The notes below the pieces were generated by a model, which saw nothing but the letters and a program-made list of their open reading frames with translations, did not search any database and was not told the DNA's origin. The translations under genes were made by a program, and so were the position numbers. Positions 36,761 to 48,117 of a stretch of DNA of 64,000 nt are shown here, piece after piece. Numbering within the stretch: position 1 is the stretch's first letter; each line of letters opens with the position of its first letter. Source of the DNA: Pelomonas sp. V22. GTDB taxonomy: Bacteria > Pseudomonadota > Gammaproteobacteria > Burkholderiales > Burkholderiaceae_C. The stretch spans positions 992,001 to 1,056,000 of the forward strand of contig NZ_JAGIXS010000001.1 of the NCBI RefSeq assembly GCF_030014915.1, read 5' to 3'.

Positions 36761-38935
36761 TCAACGGCGCTTGCGGGTGCGCGCCTCGGCGCTGGCCTTC
36801 GCCTTGCTGCGCGCGGCCTTGACCGGATGCGCCGGCGGCGCCTCGGCCACGACCTTGGGCGCCCGTGCCGGCTTGACCGGCTTGGTCTTGCGCGCCGTCT
36901 TGGCCGCCCGGTCGGCGCGGCGCACCTCCTCCAGGGCCTCGACTGCCGTGGCTGGCGTCTCCTTGGGCTTATGCTGGCTCTTGTCGCGCGGCGGCTTCGC
37001 ACTGGATCGCGGCAGGTCTTCCCCATCGCGAACCAGGCGGAAATCGATCTTGCGGCCGTCCAGGTCAACCCGGCTGACCTGCACCTGCACCCGCGCGCCG
37101 GTGGCGAAGCGGATGCCGGTGCGCTCGCCACGCAGCTCCTGGCGCACCTCGTCGAAGCGGTAGTACTCGCCACCCAGTTCGGTGATGTGGATCAGGCCCT
37201 CGACATAGAGCTGGTCGAGCTGCACAAACAGGCCGAAGCTCGTGACCGCGCTGACGGTGCCGCTGAACTCCTCGCCCAGGTGTTCGCGCATGTAGCGGCA
37301 CTTGAGCCAGGCCTCGACATCGCGTGAGGCCTCGTCGGCACGGCGCTCGTTCGCGCTGCAATGCGCGCCCACAACCTCCCAGCGCTCGGCCTCGGTCGAG
37401 GCCGTGGCCGGGTTGATCGGCTTGGGCCGGCCCGGGCGCTTGGCCGGCTCGGGCACGTTCATCTTGCCGGCATCCAGCTGGTAACGCTTGTTGGCCAGCA
37501 GGGCCTTGATCACACGGTGCACCAGCAGGTCCGGATAGCGGCGGATCGGGCTGGTGAAGTGTGTATACGCCGGATAGGCCAGCCCGAAGTGGCCGGAATT
37601 GGCGCCGGTGTAAATGGCCTGCTGCATCGAGCGCAGAAGCATTGAATGGATCTGTGTGGCGTCCGGCCGGTCCTTGGTGGCCGCAGCGATGGCCTGGTAC
37701 TCGCCCGGCTTCGGGTCGTCGCTGATGCCAAGGCCGATGCCCAGCGCGCGCAGGTAGGCCTGCAAGGCCGTGCGCTTCTCGGGCGTGGGGCCCTCGTGGA
37801 CACGGAACAGCGAGGCATGCTTGCAGCCGGCAATGAAGTCGGCCGCGCAGACATTGGCGGCCAGCATGGCCTCCTCGATCAGCTTGTGCGCCTCGTTGCG
37901 GACGCGCGGCACGATTTTCTCGATCTTGCCGTTGTCGTCGCAGACGATCTGGGTCTCGGTGGTTTCGAAGTCCACGGCACCGCGCTTCGCCCGCTCGCCG
38001 AGCAGCGCACGATAGACCTCGTGCAGATGCAGCAGGTGCGGCACCAGGTCTTTGCGGCGCGCCGCCTCGGGCCCGTGGGTGTTGCCCAGCACGGCGGCCA
38101 CCTCGGTGTAAGTGAGTCGCGCGTGCGAGTTGATCACCGCCGGGTAGAACTGGTAGGCGTGGGTCTGGCCCTCGGCATTGATCAGCATGTCGCAGACCAT
38201 GGAGAGCCGGTCTTCGTGCGGATTCAGCGAGCACAGGCCGTTGGACAGCTTCTCCGGCAGCATCGGAATGACACGACGCGGGAAATAGACCGAGGTGGCG
38301 CGCTCATACGCGTCTTCGTCGAGCGGCTCGCCGGGCTTCACGTAGTGGCTCACGTCGGCAATCGCGACGATCAGGCGCCAGCCGGTGAAGGCCGTCTTGC
38401 CCCGCCCCTGCTTGTGCGGCTCGCAATAAACCGCATCGTCGAAGTCGCGGGCGTCTTCGCCGTCAATCGTCACCAGGGCCACGTCGCGCAGGTCAACGCG
38501 GTGCTTGAGGTCGGCAGTGCGCACCCGCTCGGGCAGCTTGGCGGCCTGGGCCTGCGTCTCGGCGCTGAAGGCATGCGGCACCTCGTACTTGCGCACCGCG
38601 ATCTCGATCTCCATGCCGGGATCGTCGATCTCGCCCAGCACCTCGGTCACACGACCGACGGGCTGCGAATACAGCGAGGGCGGCTCGGTCAGTTCGACCG
38701 AGACGATCTGGCCCGCCGCCGCATTGGCGATGGCGTTCTTGGGGATCAGGATGTCCTGGCCGAAGCGCTTGTCTTCGGGCGCCACAAGCCAGACACCCGA
38801 CTCCAGCAGCAGGCGCCCGATGATGGGCTTCTTCTTGCGGTCGAGGATCTCGAGCACCTTGCCCTCGGGCCGGCCACGCTTGTCGTAGCGCGTGATGCGC
38901 ACGCGCAGGCGGTCGCCGTGCATGACGGCATGCAT
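36761..38935 (-). CDS. rnr: Ribonuclease R, with N-terminal extension lacking a normal start codon
   Basis: A 3'-5' exoribonuclease that degrades structured RNA. The catalytic RNB domain has DGEDARDFDDAVYCE with the Mg-binding Asp residues. An S1 domain (GTVSAVTSFGLFVQLDQL) and a Lys/Arg/Ala-rich tail follow. The first ATG in frame is 38935, but family similarity runs 57 codons further up: GHRDGHGFLIPDDGQPDVYL completes the cold-shock domain. That extension, up to 39106, has no ATG, GTG or TTG. It is preceded by TAG at 39109, exactly where a start codon would sit 5 bases after AGGA. The true product is probably about 781 residues. Confidence 0.88.
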   Translation of the reverse strand: MHAVMHGDRLRVRITRYDKRGRPEGKVLEILDRKKKPIIGRLLLESGVWLVAPEDKRFGQDILIPKNAIANAAAGQIVSVELTEPPSLYSQPVGRVTEVLGEIDDPGMEIEIAVRKYEVPHAFSAETQAQAAKLPERVRTADLKHRVDLRDVALVTIDGEDARDFDDAVYCEPHKQGRGKTAFTGWRLIVAIADVSHYVKPGEPLDEDAYERATSVYFPRRVIPMLPEKLSNGLCSLNPHEDRLSMVCDMLINAEGQTHAYQFYPAVINSHARLTYTEVAAVLGNTHGPEAARRKDLVPHLLHLHEVYRALLGERAKRGAVDFETTETQIVCDDNGKIEKIVPRVRNEAHKLIEEAMLAANVCAADFIAGCKHASLFRVHEGPTPEKRTALQAYLRALGIGLGISDDPKPGEYQAIAAATKDRPDATQIHSMLLRSMQQAIYTGANSGHFGLAYPAYTHFTSPIRRYPDLLVHRVIKALLANKRYQLDAGKMNVPEPAKRPGRPKPINPATASTEAERWEVVGAHCSANERRADEASRDVEAWLKCRYMREHLGEEFSGTVSAVTSFGLFVQLDQLYVEGLIHITELGGEYYRFDEVRQELRGERTGIRFATGARVQVQVSRVDLDGRKIDFRLVRDGEDLPRSSAKPPRDKSQHKPKETPATAVEALEEVRRADRAAKTARKTKPVKPARAPKVVAEAPPAHPVKAARSKAKASAEARTRKRR

Positions 38936-39075
38936 CTCCTGCGAGGAGAGGTAGACGTCGGGCTGGCCATCGTCGGGGATCAGAAAGCCATGGCCATCAC
39001 GGTGGCCCTGCAGCTTGCCCTCGACCTCGCTCAGCAGCGCGCCGCCGGTCCCGGCAGTGCTCAGGCTCGAGGCGC

Positions 39076-39105
39076 TTGCGTTCTTAAAATTTTTGATGAT
39101 AGAAT
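39076..39105 (+). promoter_or_regulatory. Promoter of tRNA-Leu
   Basis: TTGCGT (39076-39081) and TAGAAT (39100-39105) with an 18-base spacer; transcription would start near 39112, about 53 bases before the mature tRNA. It overlaps the first codons of the divergent rnr. Confidence 0.5.
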
Positions 39106-39129
39106 CCTAGTCTTTCCTGAAATGCAAAT

Positions 39130-39152
39130 CGCTTAGAAACTAAAACTAAGCG
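39130..39152 (+). other. Hairpin in the pre-tRNA-Leu 5' leader
   Basis: CGCTTAG and CTAAGCG pair around a 9-base A-rich loop, ending 12 bases before the mature 5' end. It could guide RNase P or RNase E processing, or be a protein site. Confidence 0.35.
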
Positions 39153-39164
39153 ACTCGCAAACTA

Positions 39165-39249
<85 letters not shown>

Positions 39250-39257
39250 AATTGTAA

Positions 39258-39280
39258 GAGCCAGCACAGCGTGCTGGCTC
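39258..39280 (+). terminator. Terminator of tRNA-Leu
   Basis: GAGCCAGCAC and its complement form a 10-base-pair stem with an AGC loop, 8 bases after the tRNA, followed by TTTGCATTT. Confidence 0.8.
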
Positions 39281-39330
39281 TTTGCATTTGTGGCCTGCGC
39301 GCTTGAAAGCGGCAGTGCCATCAACGACAA

Positions 39331-39354
39331 AAGCCAGCACTCGCGTGCTGGCTT
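39331..39354. terminator. Second, near-identical terminator hairpin
   Basis: AAGCCAGCAC and its complement with a TCGC loop. The inner stem AGCCAGCAC equals that of the hairpin 50 bases upstream. T-rich tails occur on both strands (TTTCTGCTTTG on plus, TTTTGTCG on minus), so it may also end the convergent purA-phosphoribosyltransferase transcript. Confidence 0.7.
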
Positions 39355-39432
39355 TCTGCTTTGTGCGACGAAGAACAGCAGCCGGCAAGCCGATGTTCTG
39401 CTCGGCTTGTTGCTGCGTCATCGTGACTGCCC

Positions 39433-39954
39433 TCAGACGCTGAACTTCTTGGCCAGCGCTTCCGGGCCCATGCCGTCGTACTCTTCGAACGGCTGGTGGA
39501 TCCAGGGGCTGGTCTCCAGCATCTCGACGTAGTAGTCGGGCGTGTAGGTCGAGACCGACTTGGTCCAGATCACGGCCGAGCGCAGTTCGGTGATCGAAGG
39601 CATGCCGCGCAGGCGCTCGACCACGGCCTTCAGCGTCACGCCGGAGTCCGCCAGGTCGTCCACCAGCAGCACGCGGCCGGCCAACTCGCCCTTGGGCATG
39701 GTGATGTACTTGGCGATATCCAGGCGGCCCTGGATGGTGCCGGCCTCGGCGCGGTACGAGCTGGTGGACATGATGCCCAGCGGCTTGTCGAACACGCGCG
39801 AGAGCACGTCGCCGGGCCGCATGCCACCGCGGGCCAGGCAAAGGATCTGGTCGAACTGCCAGCCCGAGGCATGGACCTTCAGCGCCAGGCGCTCGGTCAG
39901 CAGGTGGTACTCGTCCCAGGACACATACAAGTGCTTGCCGTCGTCGGTCAACAT
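39433..39954 (-). CDS. Phosphoribosyltransferase, purine type
   Basis: A 173-residue type I PRTase. The PRPP-binding loop is RVLLVDDLADSGVTLK, and LARGGMRPGDVLSRV forms the pyrophosphate loop. It lies 58 bases downstream of purA, a common betaproteobacterial arrangement, which favours purine salvage of hypoxanthine, guanine or xanthine. The base cannot be fixed from sequence. Confidence 0.85.
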   Translation of the reverse strand: MLTDDGKHLYVSWDEYHLLTERLALKVHASGWQFDQILCLARGGMRPGDVLSRVFDKPLGIMSTSSYRAEAGTIQGRLDIAKYITMPKGELAGRVLLVDDLADSGVTLKAVVERLRGMPSITELRSAVIWTKSVSTYTPDYYVEMLETSPWIHQPFEEYDGMGPEALAKKFSV

Positions 39955-40012
39955 GGGGAACTTCTCCTGATTCGGTGATTGCTAGTGTCGGGGCTTGCTA
40001 CCGGTCTCGGCC

Positions 40013-41392
<1,380 letters not shown>

Positions 41393-42556
41393 TCAGAGAG
41401 CCCGCACCGCCCATTGAGAGCCGACCTGGACCAGTTCGCGGTCGCAGTCGAATTCGTCGCCTTCGTGCTCGTGCCCGGGCAGCACGCACACCACGGTCTC
41501 GCCTTGCTCGCGCAGCCGGCGGATCGCCGCGCGCAGGCCCGGATCCTCGCCCCAGGGGGCCCGCACCGCTGCCCGCAAGGGGCTGGCCGGCGCCAGGCTG
41601 ACAAGGGTCTTCAGGTCGGCACTGAAGCCGACGGCTGGACGGCGTCGGCCGAACACCGCGCCCACCTCGTCATAGCGCCCGCCACGAAGCACCGCATCGC
41701 TGCAGCCTTCGGCGTAGAGCGCAAAACGGGCGCCGGTGTAGTACTCGTTGCCGCTCGCGTCCGCGAGGTCAAAGCCCAGCAGCACCTCGGGATGAGTCTG
41801 GGCCAGATGCTTGGCCAGCCAGGCCAGATCGGCCAACGCGGCTTCAATCAACGGATGGGCCGGCAGACGCTTGCGTGCCTGCTCCAGCACCTCGATGCCG
41901 CCATAGAGGCTCGGCAAGGCCAGCAGGCCCTGCGCCACCGCGGCCGGCAAGCCGGCACACAGGCTCGCCAGCTCGGCCTGATCCTTGGCCGCCAGCGCGG
42001 CGCCAATGGCTTCGAGTTGATCAGCCGGCAACTGCACGTCACCCAGCACACCTTGCAGGATGCGGGCGTCGCCGAGGTCCAGCGTGATGCCGACCAGGCC
42101 GGCACGGCGCAGTGCATCCAGCGCCAGCTCCTGAACTTCCAGATCGGCTTCGAGGCCAGCATGGCCGTAGATCTCGATGCCCAGTTGCAGCGGTTCGCGT
42201 GAGGCATGCGGGCCGGCCGGGCGGGTATGAACCACCGGGCCGCAGTAGCAAAGGCGCGTCACACCGGCGCGGTTGAGCAGATGTGCGTCGATGCGCGCGA
42301 CCTGCGGCGTGGTGTCGGCGCGCAGGCCCAGGCTACGACCAGACAGCTGATCGACCAGCTTGAAGGTCTTCAGGTTGAGCGAGCGCCCGGCGCCGGACAG
42401 CAGGGAGTCCAGGTGCTCCAAGAGCGGCGGCATGACCAGTTCGCAGCCGTAGCCACGGGCCATGTCCAGCAACTCACGCCGCAGTTCTTCGATGCGGCGC
42501 GCCTGGGACGGCAGGACGTCGGCAATGTGCTCGGGCAGCAGCCAAGCAGAGCTCAT
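41393..42556 (-). CDS. hisZ: ATP phosphoribosyltransferase regulatory subunit HisZ
   Basis: A 387-residue HisRS-like protein without tRNA-charging function. It pairs with short-form HisG to allow histidine feedback control of the first histidine step. It opens [20 protein letters not shown] and keeps class II motif 2-like sequence [17 protein letters not shown], but lacks the HisRS anticodon domain. True hisS is at 50-51 kb. The start at 42556 gives the family N-terminus. TACAAT on the minus strand near 42583 may be a -10 element. Confidence 0.92.
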   Translation of the reverse strand: MSSAWLLPEHIADVLPSQARRIEELRRELLDMARGYGCELVMPPLLEHLDSLLSGAGRSLNLKTFKLVDQLSGRSLGLRADTTPQVARIDAHLLNRAGVTRLCYCGPVVHTRPAGPHASREPLQLGIEIYGHAGLEADLEVQELALDALRRAGLVGITLDLGDARILQGVLGDVQLPADQLEAIGAALAAKDQAELASLCAGLPAAVAQGLLALPSLYGGIEVLEQARKRLPAHPLIEAALADLAWLAKHLAQTHPEVLLGFDLADASGNEYYTGARFALYAEGCSDAVLRGGRYDEVGAVFGRRRPAVGFSADLKTLVSLAPASPLRAAVRAPWGEDPGLRAAIRRLREQGETVVCVLPGHEHEGDEFDCDRELVQVGSQWAVRAL

Positions 42557-42670
42557 GGACTTTCGAGGGGGGTTAAAAGCGCATTGTACCGGCCTGCCGG
42601 GCGCCGCCGAACAGCGCCGTACCACCGGCAGACTTCATCCGTGCAAAGCGCCCACCAAACAGCGGCCGCG

Positions 42671-42859
42671 TCAGGGCCAGTTCAGGTAGAGCAGCAGCAA
42701 ACCCGAGAGCATGCTGGACAGGCCGATGAAGCGGATCTGGCCATCACTCATGGCCAGCACCCGAGAGAAGACCTCGCGCCACAGCTTGGGACTCAGGAAG
42801 GGCAGCAGCCCTTCCACCACCAGCATCAAGGCCAGTGCACCCAGCAGCAGGTCCGACAT
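42671..42859 (-). CDS. DUF2065 family small membrane protein
   Basis: A 62-residue protein with two hydrophobic helices (LLLGALALMLVVEGLLPFL and GLSSMLSGLLLLYL) and the motif SPKLWREVF between them. DUF2065 genes typically sit just after hflC in Betaproteobacteria, as here (24 bases after hflC from this start). A role with the HflKC complex is only a guess. A TTG three codons upstream is a less likely start. Confidence 0.8.
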   Translation of the reverse strand: MSDLLLGALALMLVVEGLLPFLSPKLWREVFSRVLAMSDGQIRFIGLSSMLSGLLLLYLNWP

Positions 42860-42883
42860 GGCCGGCAAAGGGCGGGCCGCTGA

Positions 42884-43792
42884 TTACTTGCGCGGCGCAG
42901 CGGGTGCGGCCGGTGCAGCACCATTGGCGCCGCTGCCACGCATGGCCTTGAAGAAGTCGCTGCTCGGATCGACGACCATCACATCGGACTTGTTCTTGAA
43001 GCTGGCGCGGTAGGCCTGCAGGCTGCGATAGAACTGGGCGAAGTTCGGGTCGCGGCCAAAAGACTCGGCGTAGATGGCCGAGGCCTTGGCGTCGCCCTCA
43101 CCCATCAGCTTCTGCGCGTCGCGGTAGGCCTCGGCGACGATCACTTCGCGCTGCTTGTCGGCGTCCGCCTTGATCTTGTCGCCATCGGCCAAACCGGTCG
43201 AGCGCTGCTCGTTGGCCACGCGTTGGCGCTCCGACTTCATGCGGCTGTAGACCGAATCGGTGATGCTGCCGGAGAAGTCCACACGCTTGACACGCACGTC
43301 GACGATCTCGATACCGAATTGCTTGGCCTCGTCCTGCAGGCGCTGGCGCACGTCGGTCATGACCTTCTCGCGCTCGGTGGCCAGCATGGCGCGCACGGTC
43401 CGCTTGGTCACTTCCTCGTTCAGCGCGGCCTGCACGATGGGGCTCAGGCGGTTCTCGACGTTGCGGATATCGGTGCCGTTGTTTCGGATGAACTGGCGCG
43501 GCTCGGAGATGCGCCACTTGACCAGCCAGTCGATCACCAGGCTCTTCTTTTCGGCGGTGAAGATGGGGCGCGACTCGGGGCTGTCCAGCGTCTGCATGCG
43601 GCGGTCCAGGAACACCACGTTCTGGAACGGCGGCGGCGCCTTGACCTTCAGGCCAGGCTCGCTGATGACTTCCTTGATCTCGCCCAGCGCATAGACGACG
43701 GCGAACTGGCGCTGGTCGACAACAAACAGGGTGGAGCTGGCCAGCATGAAGGCGGCCAGGGCGAAGGCAACGAGGGTGACGATGCGGTTCAT
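42884..43792 (-). CDS. hflC: HflC, modulator of FtsH protease
   Basis: A 302-residue SPFH/prohibitin-family protein with an N-terminal signal anchor (LVAFALAAFMLASSTLFVV) and the band-7 domain (FAVVYALGEIKEV, MTDVRQRLQDEAKQFGIEI). With HflK it forms a periplasmic cage around FtsH and limits its access to membrane substrates. 17 bases after hflK. Confidence 0.94.
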   Translation of the reverse strand: MNRIVTLVAFALAAFMLASSTLFVVDQRQFAVVYALGEIKEVISEPGLKVKAPPPFQNVVFLDRRMQTLDSPESRPIFTAEKKSLVIDWLVKWRISEPRQFIRNNGTDIRNVENRLSPIVQAALNEEVTKRTVRAMLATEREKVMTDVRQRLQDEAKQFGIEIVDVRVKRVDFSGSITDSVYSRMKSERQRVANEQRSTGLADGDKIKADADKQREVIVAEAYRDAQKLMGEGDAKASAIYAESFGRDPNFAQFYRSLQAYRASFKNKSDVMVVDPSSDFFKAMRGSGANGAAPAAPAAPRK

Positions 43793-43809
43793 GATTTCAG
43801 CTTCCTCGC

Positions 43810-45080
43810 TCAGCGGCCATCGCGGTCGCGGCTGCGCAGACCATCACGCGAACGAACATCGGAATTGCCCAGCGCAGGCGCCGCCTCGGTGCTGACGACC
43901 GGCGTGGGCGGGCTGGCTGTCACCGTGCCACTGCCTTGCTGCAGCAGCTTGTCCAGCGGCAGGTAGAGCAGGTTCGAATTGTTGCGGCTGTCCACCATCA
44001 CCTTGCTGACGTTGGAGTAGACCTGCTTCATCGTGTCGATGTAGAGCCGGTCGCGGGTCACGGCCGGCGCCTTCTGGTACTCGGCCAGCACGCTCTTGAA
44101 GCGCTGGGCATCACCCTCGGCCTCGGCGACCACGCGGGCCTTGTAGCCCTCGGCCTGCTCACGCAGCTTGGCCGCCTCGCCCTGGGCACGCGGAATCACG
44201 TCATTGGCATAGGCCTGGCCTTCGTTCTTCGCGCGCTCGCGGTCGGCCGTCGCCTTGAAGGCATCATCGAAAGCGGCCTGCACCTGCTCGGGCGCCTGCA
44301 CCTGCTGCACGTTGACGTTCTTGACGATGATGCCGGCCTTCAGGCGGTCCAGCTGGGCCTGCACCGACTTGATCAACTCGGCGGCAATGGCGTCGCGCTG
44401 CTCGTACAGCACCGAGTCCATATTGCTCTTGCCGACGATCTCGCGCACCGCCGACTCGGCAGCCTGCATGACGGCGGCCTCGGGGTTGGCGTTCTCGAAC
44501 AGGAAGTCGCGCGCGTCCTTCAAGAGGTACTGCACGGTAAAGCGGATGTCGACGATGTTCTCGTCCTGCGTCAGCATGGACGAGTCGCGCAGGCCGGTGG
44601 CTGGCACCAGGTTGCTGCGGCCCACCTCGACCGAACGCAGTTGCGTCACGGCCACGGTCTCATGGGCCTGGATCGGATAAGGCAGGCGCCATTGCCAGCC
44701 GGCACCGACCGACTTGCTGTACTTGCCGAAGGTCGTGACCACAGCCTGCTGGCCTTCCTGCACGATGAAAAGGCCGCTGCCCAGCCAGGCGAGGGCCACC
44801 ACGCCGGCGATCAGGCCGGCACCGATGCCGGCGCTCTTCATGTCGGGCTGGAAATTGTTGTTGCCGCCATTGCCGCCGTCGCTGCCGGAGCCGCGCTTGC
44901 CGCCGCCACCGAACATGCCGGAGAGCTTGCGGTTGAAGTCGCGCCAGAGTTCGTCCAGATCAGGCGGGCCGTCGTTGCGGCCGTTGTTCAGCAGGCGGCC
45001 GGCCTGCGAGCGCAGGGCCTGGCCTGCGCGTGCCATCAATCCGCTCTGGGCCGGGCGGTTCGCATTCGGCTCAATGGTGT

Positions 45081-45084
<4 letters not shown>
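43810..45084 (-). CDS. hflK: HflK, modulator of FtsH protease
   Basis: A 424-residue SPFH protein. A Gly-rich cytoplasmic N-terminus (DELWRDFNRKLSGMFGGGG) precedes the membrane helix (about residues 85-107). The band-7 domain follows (VQEGQQAVVTTFGKYSKSV) with an Ala/Glu-rich coiled coil. Partner of HflC. The start overlaps the hflX stop by 4 bases. Confidence 0.94.
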
Positions 45085-46340
<1,256 letters not shown>

Positions 46341-46388
46341 GGTGTTGCTTGTTGGGCTGGCTTCAGCCCGCAGACCGGGTCAGGCCGG

Positions 46389-46637
46389 TCAGGCGGGCGT
46401 CTCGCCCTGGCCGTCGTTGGCGTGGAAATTGACCGCACGGCCAGGCACGACGGTGGAAATCGCGTGCTTGTAGACCATTTGGGTCACGGTATTGCGCAGC
46501 AGAACCACGTATTGATCGAAGGATTCGATGTGGCCTTGCAACTTGATGCCGTTGACCAGGTAGATCGAAACGGGCACATGCTCTTTGCGCAGCAGGTTCA
46601 GGAACGGGTCTTGCAAGAGTTGGCCTTTGTTGCTCAC
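46389..46637 (-). CDS. hfq: RNA chaperone Hfq
   Basis: An 82-residue Hfq that pairs small RNAs with mRNAs. Sm1 and Sm2 are evident: [20 protein letters not shown] and the proximal-face motif YKHAIST. Translation should begin at GTG (46637), giving V/M-SNKGQ, with GGAG at good spacing; the upstream ATG at 46676 would add 13 residues unlike Hfq and has no such site. The short C-terminal tail is typical of Betaproteobacteria. Confidence 0.96.
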   Translation of the reverse strand: MSNKGQLLQDPFLNLLRKEHVPVSIYLVNGIKLQGHIESFDQYVVLLRNTVTQMVYKHAISTVVPGRAVNFHANDGQGETPA

Positions 46638-46667
46638 GATATGCTCCGTGATGTGGGGAGTGGGAAG

Positions 46668-46703
46668 AGCGCCCACCTTAACACAGGGTGCTGAATGGGC
46701 GCT
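46668..46703 (-). promoter_or_regulatory. Bulged stem-loop upstream of hfq
   Basis: AGCGCC pairs with GGCGCT and an inner CACC with GGTG, in the der-hfq gap and 31 bases before the hfq start. No T-run follows, so it is not a standard terminator; it could be an mRNA leader structure. Confidence 0.3.
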
Positions 46704-46722
46704 GAAAGTCTCGGTAAGAACC

Positions 46723-48063
46723 CTAGGCGCTCTTCTCGTCGAAGGGGTTCTTGGAGGAGCGCAGCTCGATCTTCATCGGCGTGCCGACCAGCTTGTAGTG
46801 GTCACGGATGCGGCCTTCCAGGTAGCGCTTGTAGACATCGGTGATGCCTTCCAGCGAGTTGCCGTGGATGACCACGATGGGCGGGTTCATGCCGCCCTGG
46901 TGCGCATAGCGCAGCTTGGGGCGGAAGGCGCCGATGCGCTTGGGGGTCTGGTGCTGCACGGCTTCCTGCACCAGGCGGGTCAGCACCGGCGTGGTCATCT
47001 TCTTGAAGGCCGAGCTGTAGGCCGAGGCCAGCGCATCCCACAAGGGACCGAGGCCCTGGCGCTTCAGCGCCGAGATGTTGAGGATGGGTGCGAACTTCAG
47101 GAAGGCCAAGCGCTGCTCGATGGAGCGCTGCAGCTGCTCGCGCTGGTACTTGTCGACCGCATCCCACTTGTTCACGGCGATCACCACGGCGCGGCCGCTG
47201 TCCAGCACATAGCCGGCGATGTGGGCATCCTGCTCGGACACGCCCTGCGTTGCATCGACCAGCAGCAGCACCACGTTGGCATCGGCAATCGCCTGCAGCG
47301 TCTTCACCACCGAGAACTTCTCGATGGCCTCGAAGACCTTGCCCTTGCGGCGCAGGCCGGCGGTGTCGATCAGCTTGAACTTCTGGCCATGGCGCTCGAA
47401 GTCGACCGCGATGGCGTCGCGCGTCGTGCCCGGCATGTCAAAGGCCACCAGGCGCTCTTCACCGAGCCAGGTGTTGATCAGGGTGCTCTTGCCCACATTC
47501 GGGCGGCCGGCCACGGCCAGACGAATCACGCCGTCTTCCTGGGGGCCGGCGCCGAACTCGTCCTCGGCCTTCTCGAACGGCTCCAGCGCCGCCTCCAGCA
47601 GGCTGCGGATGCCCTGGCCATGGGCCGAGGAGATCGGGTGCGGCTCACCCAGGCCCAGTTCATGGAACTCGCCCAGCAGCGGCGAGTCGCTCATGCCCTC
47701 GGCCTTGTTCACCGCCAGCAGGATGCGCTTGTTGGCCGTGCGCAGGTAGCGCGCGATGTCCTGGTCCTGGCCCGACAGGCCGAGCCGGATATCGACCACG
47801 AAGATCACCACGTCCGCCTCGGCCACGGCCTGGCGGGTCTGCTTGGCCATTTCCTTGACGATGCCGGTGGTGCTGTCGGGCTCGAAGCCGCCGGTATCGA
47901 TGCAGATGAACTCGCGGTCGCCCAGGCGGCCGTCACCGTAGTGGCGGTCGCGGGTCAGGCCGGCGAAGTCTGCGACGATGGCGTCGCGGCTCTTGGTCAG
48001 TCGGTTGAACAGCGTGGACTTGCCCACATTGGGGCGGCCCACCAGGGCGATTACGGGCTTCAT
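46723..48063 (-). CDS. der: GTPase Der (EngA)
   Basis: A 446-residue essential GTPase of 50S assembly with two tandem G domains: P-loops [14 protein letters not shown] (residues 8 on) and [14 protein letters not shown] (about 185 on), with DTGG and DTAG switch motifs and NKxE/NKWD specificity motifs. A C-terminal KH-like domain ends in a basic tail ([13 protein letters not shown]). Follows bamB by 54 bases. Confidence 0.97.
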   Translation of the reverse strand: MKPVIALVGRPNVGKSTLFNRLTKSRDAIVADFAGLTRDRHYGDGRLGDREFICIDTGGFEPDSTTGIVKEMAKQTRQAVAEADVVIFVVDIRLGLSGQDQDIARYLRTANKRILLAVNKAEGMSDSPLLGEFHELGLGEPHPISSAHGQGIRSLLEAALEPFEKAEDEFGAGPQEDGVIRLAVAGRPNVGKSTLINTWLGEERLVAFDMPGTTRDAIAVDFERHGQKFKLIDTAGLRRKGKVFEAIEKFSVVKTLQAIADANVVLLLVDATQGVSEQDAHIAGYVLDSGRAVVIAVNKWDAVDKYQREQLQRSIEQRLAFLKFAPILNISALKRQGLGPLWDALASAYSSAFKKMTTPVLTRLVQEAVQHQTPKRIGAFRPKLRYAHQGGMNPPIVVIHGNSLEGITDVYKRYLEGRIRDHYKLVGTPMKIELRSSKNPFDEKSA

Positions 48064-48117
48064 GGCGCGTACTTCCTTCTTGTTGTTGTTTTCGATTCAG
48101 CGCGCCGGCAGCACCGC

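Noticed and set aside
41393-42556. A second histidyl-tRNA synthetase
   Set aside because: It is short, lacks the anticodon-binding domain and lies before purA, all typical of HisZ. The true hisS is at 49974-51272.
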